Source of the DNA: Diaporthe sp. PMI_573
Lineage: Eukaryota > Ascomycota > Sordariomycetes > Diaporthales > Diaporthaceae
NCBI GenBank assembly: GCA_021399435.1
Contig: JAJTUP010000069.1
Coordinates: 62,001 to 126,000, forward strand
Direction: 5' to 3'
Length of the DNA: 64,000 nucleotides
Below are positions 55,910 to 64,000 of this stretch, in pieces. Each line of letters starts with the position of its first letter. The stretch's first letter is position 1. Position numbers and translations under genes: made by a program. The notes below the pieces were generated by a model, which searched no databases, was not told the DNA's origin, and worked only from the letters and a program-made list of their open reading frames with translations.

Positions 55910-56775
55910 TGTGCTGCTTTGTGGTGTTGTCGTTAGATGCCGACATCAGGTCAATGACATGTTTATTTAGGCTTCGGCGTTGCTGGGGGAGCGAGCGTCA
56001 GCATTGAGATACCTGGTATGGCAGTGCAGTAAGACTGGCTGATAAGAAGCCGAGGGCCGGGATTGGCACGTGAGGTGCTAACTGGTGGGTCCGTGCACCT
56101 TAACTTCCATCTTCGCTGCCGTATCACCTAAACCAAGACCTCGAGTCATCTCCTCCCTTTCATCCTCTTGCGCAGCAACACGACCCGCGCACTGCTTGCT
56201 CACACGCATACTAGTCCGCAAGCAGTGATCATAGCCAGCACCATTACGCAACAGGCATCTACTTACCGCCTACAGCCGGCGAAAGACCCTGGGTGCTAGT
56301 ATTCAAACCAGTAACACTGTTTTGCACACAACTATATTGTTGGGCCTATTAGGCGGGCAGGTCTAAATTGCTACTTAGAATAACGTTATTATTGCCTCTA
56401 TCATCATTGCTTATACCCTCTTACCGTTATATATAGCTTTAAGTCAAGGCTGCTCCTGATAAAAACCTAGGAGGGCAGAATTAGGGCTCTTATTACTGTT
56501 TATACGGTTGCTAACCTAGACTAATATTTTATTATCATAGGTTTAATACCCAAACTTGAGTAGTTATGGGTGATGCAGAGTAGACCATATCTGCTTTGGC
56601 TAAGGCCCTCAAAGCTAAATTCAGCACATTAAGCAACTTAGCTGTTGAACGAAATAGCCGCTACACTAGAAATAACTACTAAAAGCAACATGCTGCACTT
56701 GGCAGCTACTCCAGAGAGCTTATATTTAGGTGTCAACGTCACCTGTTCTATACTAGCCTATAACCTCAAGAAGAC
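55910..56775. other. Promoter region of the nuclease-like gene and RIP-like patch
   Basis: The left 350 bp are GC-balanced upstream sequence. From about 56,330 to 56,770 composition shifts to AT-rich with many TA steps, as in compartment 1. This is a small RIP-affected island leading into dispersed repeat copy 3. No gene found. Confidence 0.4.
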
Positions 56776-57283
56776 TGTTAAACGGAAACGCTTGTGTGGG
56801 CGCTGCACGTAAGGAGTTACCCTAGACTTGGCACTGGATTTTGTCTAAATGCCCATGGGGCGTGCACGCCGGCAGATGAGTTTGGTGGCCGTGAGCCGAT
56901 TTTTTGGGCTGTTTTAAGACCCTAACTTCGTACCTCTGCATTACCCTTATTTCTTACCCAAAAAGCATGTAACTTAGCTCATTAGATAGTCTGATTTCTG
57001 AAGTTTATCTGTATTTAGTTTGGTTACTATTAGGGTTAGGGTTGGCTGGTTATTTAAAGCCAAAGATGGTGGGTCTGAGGGCCGAATTTTCCGGCCTCGC
57101 CATTCCTGCACCAGAGCCAACCCACGCGTGCCCAGGGTTGAGACGATGTCGGAGGGTGTGTGAGGAGGGCTGACAGAAGCCCACTCAAATTCAATACAAA
57201 GTTGTCCAAGCCATTCTCAAGCGTCCCAAAGAGCCTCAAGGCACCTTACTACGACCCTGCTACATGTTACCTACTAACCTTCA
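56776..57283 (+). repeat. Dispersed repeat copy 3 (about 508 bp)
   Basis: Opposite orientation to copies 1 and 2; begins TGTTAAACGG and ends CTAACCTTCA on plus. The shared frame (LDSLISEVYLYLVWLL then GLGLAGYLKPKMVGLR, ending CEEG stop) is open here too, and TTAGGGTTAGGG sits within it. Adjacent AGAC is repeated at both edges (56,772-56,775 and 57,283-57,286) if the final A is counted as duplicated target; this is weak. It lies inside the gene-rich compartment. Confidence 0.75.
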
Positions 57284-59595
57284 GACTTTTTCTTCCTATT
57301 CCACCACGAGGGAACGCCGACATCCTCGAGCTGGTTGCACAGACTGTCAGTGCCGGATTGCGGTGCGCGATTGCACGCGAAGGCCCGAGCTTTTCGCAGG
57401 GAAACCCCTGGCGCCCCAAATGAGAAGAGCATTGCTTGTTATGCGCTACTCGCATTCACAAGATGTTGGTTGACTCACCTTCTGCCAGCGCATTCGGCGA
57501 TGGTGTGGTAATAAGCACTTGCTTCTTACAAAGCTGCAAGTTGATATGCGTGTCTGGGCTGGACAAGAGGTGCGGGTGTGGTCGCACTGGTTGCCATGGC
57601 GAAGGAGAGACAGCTGTGTTGGGGATCTTTTGCACAACGCATCCCTCGATCACAATGCGCCAATGCTCTCGCTGCCGGAGATGCCTGCTCCACACCTATG
57701 AAGATTGCCGTTCTGAGCGCGCACGTTTCACACGTGGCAGCCGGAGCCAGACTCCTTGGACGAGACCCGGCCCAGGCTCGGCCGACAACTTAAAGTCGAT
57801 GCACGTCACCCTCTTATTATTGGCACGTACTTTGTGCGTCGGAATGGGTTGCGACGGTTGTCACTGCTAAGCGGCAGGACGGGAAGCAACGAACCGTCAA
57901 CGCTTGTGTCGGTCGGTATCCAATCGCGCGGCAGCTGCGAGCTGTTGTTTCGGCGCTCTGCTGTGTGGATGTTCCCTGCACCAAATTACTCATCTTGTCA
58001 TCCCGCCTGTTCCCACCCCGGTCTGGCCTGTGTTTACATGAACATTGACGATGTTGATGCTGATCCTGCATCCGCGTTGTGGCAGTGATTTGGTTAGGTG
58101 AGTGAGGGTTGACGGCTCGCAATTCTACTGTGTACTGTGTACGTGTATCTTAGACCACCGCCCCAACTCAATCCCGGGCTCACGAGTCCTCTCGGCGATG
58201 CCCACCCCCCCTGTGTGCCTTGGTGAATGTGAAAATGTGGATCACAGGCTCAGCAGGCGATTTCGTTTAGATCTCCACCCTGCTCTCCCGGCCCTGGTCG
58301 TGAGGTCTGTTCCCTTGCCCTCAATCTCACCCCCCCTCCCTCTATTCTCCCTCTTTTGCTCCTCGCCCACGCCCCTTCTTCCCTCACCGAGACACCGTTG
58401 TGAGAGAGTGAGAGAGAGTGAGAGAGTGAGAGAGCCGAGTCGAGGCCAGCCTTCTTCTTCTTCCTTCACCCTAACCTTCGACCTCGAACTCGTCCCCTTT
58501 TCCCCTTCCCCTTCCTTCCCCTTCGCCCCCCCGTAGCTCCAGCCAGACTCTGCTTTCCACGCTGGGCTGGGCTGCGGCTGTACTGTATCATTGTTTTATC
58601 TTACTTGACCCTCTTTTAAAGTTATTGCTTGCTTGCTTGCACCTTGTTGCTGTTGTTCTCACCACGAGCCGGGACCCTGTTCAGCCGCTGCTCCATCCAC
58701 TCCCTCAACCACCAGCAGCAGCAGCAGCAGCAGCAGCGGTTGCGACCGACTTTTGCCGTCCTGTCCTGCCCACCACAGTCGTCTTAACCGGCCAGTACTG
58801 CGGTGCTTTTCAGCAGCAACCCGAAGACCGATTTATAATTCTTCTAATCGACTCGACCGGAGTCAGTTCGTCCAATTCTGCCCGCCCGCCTTACCTTGTT
58901 CTGTCGCGCCTTTTGGCCACCGCCCCTAATTCGTTGTCGTTGCCCTGCAACATCCCGGCTCGTCCCAACTGCGTTCCGATCTTCCTGCTGCAGTGCAGGT
59001 TGCCGCATTCTGACCTGCCGACCTGGATTGAGGGGCCCCTTGTTGACGCTGCACCGCACCACACGCCACCACACAAGACAGGCTAGGTAGCTACCAGCTG
59101 CACGCCCAGCTCGAACCCCAGTGGCGCCCCCCCCCTCCTGCTTATCACGCGAGCCCGCTTGCTAGCCGGAGCCTAGGACTGGCCCAGGTCAACACGAACA
59201 ACACGACACAACACACCCCGGGACCAGCACAACACAGCGACGCGGCTCACTCGTTCATACCAGTCGTGCGTCTTTTCGCAGACTGTCGCCGTTTCTTTGC
59301 CGTCTCGGTTTCTCTTCACGGCCCGCCCGCCCCTTCGCGTGCTGTCTCATATCTTTGGCTGCAATCACTTAAATAGCATTTCACGTGTTTGTTACTCCTA
59401 CATCTGGGCGGACTGGATCCCGCGCGGGGTCTCTCCTGTAGGGTGGAACGGACAAGTTCCCCATCGGGCAATTCTCAACAACTCGACCACTTCCACCACA
59501 GACCTCCACGCTCTAGTTCGCACTCCTTTGTCCATGGTCTGACAACGCCTCGTTGTTCGAAGGCATCGTGCTGCTTTTTGTGTCGCTAGAACACA
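57284..59595 (+). promoter_or_regulatory. Long upstream/leader region of the apsA-like gene
   Basis: GC-balanced non-coding DNA. Features typical of fungal promoters and leaders: a pyrimidine-rich tract (58,318-58,560), a GAGAGT microsatellite (58,399-58,436), a (CAG)n tract (about 58,712-58,738), an ACAACACGAC-rich run near 59,190-59,240 and a CACAATGGC start context. Several short upstream frames (for example 58,625-59,086) are not supported as genes but could act as upstream ORFs if the leader is long. Confidence 0.45.
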
Positions 59596-62500
59596 ATGGC
59601 TACCTCGATGGCTTCCGATAAGCCCTCCCTGGTCCTTGGCCAGGGAGAGCCCGACCCCTTCCTCTCCACCGGCACTCCTACCACCCAACGACATGCCGGC
59701 TTCGACTCGAACTCATTCGCGCTCGGCCCCGGCGCTTCAGCGACGTCCGCAAAGCAAGCACTCGAGGCGCACCTTGCCGACACCGACAGGCGCATGGAAG
59801 AAGCCGGCAAGCTCGGCACGGCCTTGGTCCAGCAGCGCAAGGAAATCGAAGATCGGCTCAAGGAGGTGGAGCAGCTCGAGGCCGAGGAGGAACTGTCGCC
59901 GGACCTCAAGAAGAAACTCACGAGCATCGAGAAGGACTTCAACGAGGTTGCGCGAGAGAGTGCTAGGGCCTTCTTCCCTAAGCAGCGACTCCCTAGCAAT
60001 GAGGTGACTGTGGGCATGCCTTTTACCCCGGATAAGAGCGGAGTCAGGGTAAGTCGGCGTCAATCCGGTACAGATGTGGCACCAGCTGATCATACTCTCC
60101 TCAGAGATCTGCCAGTCCTTCCAAGTTCGACAAGTTCGAAACTCTAGCCACTGGATCGCCCAGCAAGTTCAGCGTGCCGAACCGAAAATTGCGCAATCAG
60201 CCTGCCAACCGCATCCATGACATCGAGTTTGCCGCCGAAATCAGCACATCTCTCATCACCCAGGTCCGAAACCTGCAGGCCCTCCTTCAGGAGAGGGACG
60301 AGGAGCTCAAAGATGTCAAGTCAGACAAGTCCAGCCTGCAGAGAGAGGTGGAAGGCTTTCAGCAGCGGATGAGGAACCTGGATGAGAGCGAGATGCGCTA
60401 CAAAGACGAGAACTGGAACCTGGAGACGCAGATTCAAGAGCTCATGGCCGCGCAAAAGGATGCATCCGACCGGGAGAAGAAGTTGACCAACTCACTCCAA
60501 CTGCTCCAGGCCGACAAGAACTCAACCCAACGGGAGCTCGACGAGATCAAGACGGCGCATTCAAAGCTTGCAGACGAACATGCAGCAGCTGTCAAGCACC
60601 ATGATATTGAGCTTGGTATGGCCAAGCGCAATGCCGTGATAGCCGAGGGCGAGCGCGCAGAGATGCAGCGCAAAATCGACGAGTTGACCAGCCAGAACCA
60701 GGAGCTTGCCAAGGCTATTTCGCTGGAGAGGGGACGGACCAGCCAACGAAACACACCATCTGGAAGTAGCGAGGATGACTTGGAGAACGCCGGTGGTAAC
60801 TTGACCCCGGAGCACTCCCCTCCTCCTTCGCCCATCAAGCCGACACCAAGACACTCGATGCTTGAGAGCGAGACTCTGAAGACCTCTCTCCAGCATGCAC
60901 AGCGCACGATCCAGAGTCTCCGCACCAACGTTCACCGAGAGAAGACCGAGAAGCTTGAGCTGAAGCGACTGCTCCAGGACGCCAGAGATGAAATTGAGAA
61001 GATGCGCAGCGATCCTGCTGAGCGACCTCACCACAGGCGTGCCAGGGAGGCCAAGTCCCGAGAATTCAAAAAGCCAGCGAAGCTCGACAAGCTGGGCACT
61101 TCGCGCGCCGTCAAGGCCGAGATCTTGCATTTGGAAGATCCCGAGTGGGAGGAGGTTGCGACTCAGAAGGGCTCTCCACCAATGGGCCACTCGGCCCGGA
61201 TGGCTGACATAGCGCTCCAATCCACTGAGACAGATGAGTTTGAAACGGCCAATGAGGCGCACGAGACTACCGACGCTTTCGAGACAGCCCATGAGCGTGG
61301 CACTGAAACCGACGACTTCCAGACTGGCGCCGAGGACTTCTTCAGTTCTGACACCGAGACTGAGAGTCCCTCCAAGAGAGCTACAGTCAGGGCTAACGCT
61401 CTCAAGCGAGCACCTGTCCTCGCGGCTAACCAGCAGTACTCATATGAGAGCACTGCTTCGACGTCTGCAAGTGAGGACGAGGGAGACTACATGGATCCCA
61501 CGAGGACGCCCAACTCACCAGCTCATTTGATGCGTCTGCGTTCCAGCCGTAGTACCATGTCCCGACGTTCAAGACAGCTGAGTGATGGGCCCTCCCTACA
61601 AAGCAGCCCGGCCACCAACCCCAGCGGCAGCTTCTCTGGACCAAGTGGAATGCCACAACAGAGCTTGTTTGCCGAGCTTAATGAGCTGGAAGGTAGTGAC
61701 GAAGACTCCGTCATGAACACACCTGGCCAAAGGAGCCTTCGCTCTGTCACACCAGGCTCGACCGCAACAGGGCGGACCGCGTCGCTGGCTTCTGCCGTGC
61801 CAGTTGTGCCCAGCATCCCAAGGGCCATTATGGTGGATAGCGGGATGGTGACCGAGATGCCAACCCAGAGGCTCACCATGTCCATTGTACATTCAGAGGA
61901 GGTTGAGCCCCTGGCGGAGCCTGTTCTACCTCCGAGGCTTGGCCTCTCCGACGTGGTCTACGAGCACGTTGAACCCATTCCTGAGCCACAGATGGTGCCT
62001 CCTACATTAAGCATTTCCGGCCTGGTCGCCTGGGATGTGGAACCGATCGCCGAGCCGGAAGTACCACCTCCTGCTCCTCCTACTTTGACCATGTCATCGG
62101 TAGTCGCGGAGCATGTTGAGCCGTTGGCTGAGCCAGAAAAGCCGCTGCCTCCTTTGGCCTTCTCCTCAATCTTTACCACAGACGTCGAGCCAGTGGCAGA
62201 GCCGGAACAGCCATTGCCCACGTTGGCAATGTCCCCGATTCTCGCTGCCGACGTCGAACCTGTGGCGGAGCCGGAGCCTGAACCACAAATCGTCCGTGTC
62301 GTGGAATATGTGGAAGCCCCTAAGCCACCTCCTGCGGAATTGGCGTTCTCCCAGATATCCACCGCAGAAGTTGAGCCTGTGGCCGTGCCCGAGCCTGAGC
62401 CTCAGATCATGCGTGTTGTGGAATATGTGGACGCGCCAAAACCGCCACCCGCAGAACTTGCGTTTTCTTCGATTTCTACCGCTGAGATCGAGCCCGTGGC

Positions 62501-64000
62501 CGTTCCTGAACCTGAGCCACGAGAAGTTCGTGTTGTGGAGTACGTGGATGCGCCGAAGCCACCTCCTGCAGAACTGGTGTTCTCCTCAATTGCCTCAACA
62601 GAAGTTGAGCCTGTGGCTGTACCCGAACCAGAGCCACGAACTATCCAAGTCGTGGAGTATGTGGAGGCGCCAAAGCCACCTCCAGCGGATTTGTCGTTCT
62701 CCACCCTCGTGGCCGAAGGCATTGAACCACAAGCAGAGCCCGAGACTCCTCTCCCTTCGCTTTCCCTGTCTACAATAGCTTCGGAGCACGTGGAGCCAAG
62801 AGCTGAGCCTCTCCCGCTCCCAACCCCTCTCTCAATGTCCTCTATTGTGGCAGAGAACGTTGAACCTAGAGCTGAGTCTCGGCCTGCCTTGTCTGTCTCG
62901 AGTATTGCTTCCGAGCACATTGAGCCAAGATCAGAACCGAAGACGCTCCCGCCACCGCTGAGCGTATCATCCATCCTCTCCGAGCACGTTGAGCCGGTTC
63001 AATCTGTTGACCCAAGCGAGAATGAAGTCGGTGCGGGAAAGCCTGCACGTGCCCCGCTCGACTACTCATCAATACAGTCGCTAGACACCGCACCGGTGGA
63101 GGCCCAGTCAAGCATCGTCGGACGGAAGGCCATTGCTCCACTTGGCTTTTCCCGTATCGAGTCGTTGGACACAGAACCTGTTTCGCCTAGAAGCCCGAAG
63201 AGGAATGCCTTCATTATCCCGCGGGACCAGGACGAGCGGCCGTCGACTCCATCAAAGGGTTTCTTTGGATCTCTGTTTGGACGGGCCAAGGGCCAAGAGC
63301 CCGAGACGCCCTTCATCGCCGAAGATGAGACCAGACAATCGCCAAGAGACACACCCTTGACGGGAACGCCAGAATCGCAACTCCCATTCCGGGAGATCTC
63401 GGCCAACGCCAAAAGCAACGCACAGCCTGCTCACAAAGAGAACATCAAGATGTCCGACTCGGGTGCTCAGACCTCACTGACAGCCGATGCCATTGATCAG
63501 ATACTCCAGGCCAAGAGCAGACAACAAGCACATATTGGCCACCGAAAGTCCGATTCTGTTGTGAGTGCAAGCAGCATCGGCACACCCGGCACTGTTCGCG
63601 TACAGCAATCCCATGAAAGCCTGAACAGTATTCTCAAACCCAGGAGCAAAGCCACGGATGCTGGCGCCGAGTTTGCTGCCGAAGCTGCCTCTCGCAGACC
63701 TGACAGCGCATCCAGTGCTCGGCCTTCGCTGAAGAACGCGCCACCGCTGCCGCCGAACCACAAGGAGGTCATTGAGGCTGCGAGAACCGGCACTGCTGGC
63801 AGCATGGGCCCGCCGCTCTTCCCTGCGTCTGCTTACAAGAACCCCTTGACCAGGCCTAGGACGCCGATGTCATCCAGGTCTGTCAACGCAAGCGTCAGGG
63901 GCACTCCAACACCTCGTCAGGACAGGATGGACTCTGCGCACGGCACTGCAGAGGTCCACTCACCAACCAGGCTCACGGCGAGAAGCCGAAAGTCGTCCGT
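59596..64000 (+). CDS. apsA: ApsA/Num1-type cortical nuclear-migration protein, 5' part
   Basis: Exon 1 (59,596-60,048, 151 codons) and exon 2 (60,105 to beyond the window end) are joined across a 56-bp intron (gtaagt...cctcag, phase 0). The N-terminal half is coiled coil (LADTDRRMEEAGKLGTALVQ, then FAAEISTSLITQVRNLQALL near 60,220-60,290, long heptads to about 61,000). This matches the dynein-anchoring region of Aspergillus ApsA and yeast Num1, which tether dynein at the cell cortex for nuclear positioning. A Ser-rich acidic part (61,200-61,850) leads to repeats of about 30-40 residues (61,880-63,000, EHVEPRAEP-like), including four near-identical 39-residue units (62,269-62,700). The C-terminal PH domain expected of the family would lie beyond the window. 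At least 1449 codons are present. The only clearly conserved core gene here. Confidence 0.88.
60049..60104 (+). other. Intron of the apsA-like gene
   Basis: A 56-bp phase-0 intron with donor gtaagt at 60,049, a branch-like agctgatca near 60,083 and acceptor cctcag at 60,104. Without it the reading frame ends at 60,147. With it, frame and coiled-coil similarity continue. Confidence 0.85.
62269..62700 (+). repeat. Tandem 117-bp coding repeats in the apsA-like gene
   Basis: Four consecutive units of 39 codons, each of the form PEPEP..RVVEYV.APKPPPAE followed by LAFSSISTAEVEPVAV. DNA similarity is high as well, so recent slippage or unequal exchange is likely. Num1/ApsA proteins typically carry repeat blocks of variable number in the middle region. 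Confidence 0.85.

Noticed and set aside
56981..57181. Telomere or internal telomeric tract
   Set aside because: Only two TTAGGG units within a dispersed repeat present in three copies; not a telomere.
57436..57870. Cys-rich 144-codon frame
   Set aside because: Several overlapping alternative frames, no signal peptide or regular Cys spacing; better explained as upstream DNA of the apsA-like gene.
58625..59086. 153-codon frame with Pro/Ala run
   Set aside because: The run comes from a CAG microsatellite in the leader of the apsA-like gene; no domain.
1..64000. tRNA, rRNA or other structured RNA genes
   Set aside because: No cloverleaf with intact A and B boxes or rRNA sequence was recognised by eye. 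A B-box-like GGTTCGAAG near 21,510 in the dispersed repeat is not conserved in the other copies.

Overview
This window looks like a filamentous ascomycete genome (Pezizomycotina, probably Sordariomycetes; genus not determinable). The evidence is short spliceosomal introns of about 50 bp, fungal-only families (FunK1 kinase, 2EXR, PDDEXK_12-like nuclease, ApsA/Num1), and retroelements full of C-to-T/G-to-A changes and stop codons, the pattern left by repeat-induced point mutation (RIP). There are two compartments with a sharp boundary near 39.2-39.4 kb.

Compartment 1 (1 to about 39.2 kb) is AT-rich, RIP-degraded transposon DNA with no intact host gene. The nesting order can be read from target-site duplications (TSDs). 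A plus-strand Ty3/gypsy chromovirus (G2) fills roughly 1-29,151. Gypsy element G1 (7-7774, TSD ACTAA) sits in its 5' LTR. Gypsy element G3 (13,083-20,837, TSD CTTTT) sits in its integrase region. A dispersed repeat (21,156-21,675, TSD AAAGTTA) sits just before its chromodomain. A complete LINE (22,197-27,939, 14-bp TSD) sits in its 3' part, and a hAT-type element (22,327-22,877, TSD GCAACAAG) sits in that LINE. G2 also carries an antisense ORF for a Cys-rich/coiled-coil protein before its 3' LTR. Beyond 29 kb lie a truncated gypsy gag-protease, two more hAT-type elements with perfect 8-bp TSDs (33,134-33,549 and 33,734-35,955, the latter with the C-terminal piece of a hAT transposase), a MITE-like inverted-repeat element, a 129-bp solo LTR, and a second dispersed-repeat copy.

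Compartment 2 (39.4-64 kb) has balanced composition and genes, many of them broken accessory genes. In order: a disrupted SNF2-like helicase (minus), a 2EXR fragment (minus), a broken C2H2 zinc-finger gene (plus), a truncated tandem duplicate followed by an intact FunK1 kinase (plus), a Ser/Thr kinase remnant, a short-chain dehydrogenase (plus), a minisatellite, an unrecognised two-exon gene (minus), a PD-(D/E)XK-like nuclease gene (minus), a third dispersed-repeat copy, and a long leader into the 5' part of an apsA/NUM1-type cortical nuclear-migration gene (plus), which runs off the window end. Only the last gene looks like a conserved core gene; the others resemble families commonly expanded in accessory or TE-adjacent regions.

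The most unusual structure is the hAT family. Its members carry arrays of about 8-bp units arranged head-to-head as long palindromes. One 22 x 8 bp array begins exactly at a degenerate hAT terminus, where the 8-bp target duplication should lie.
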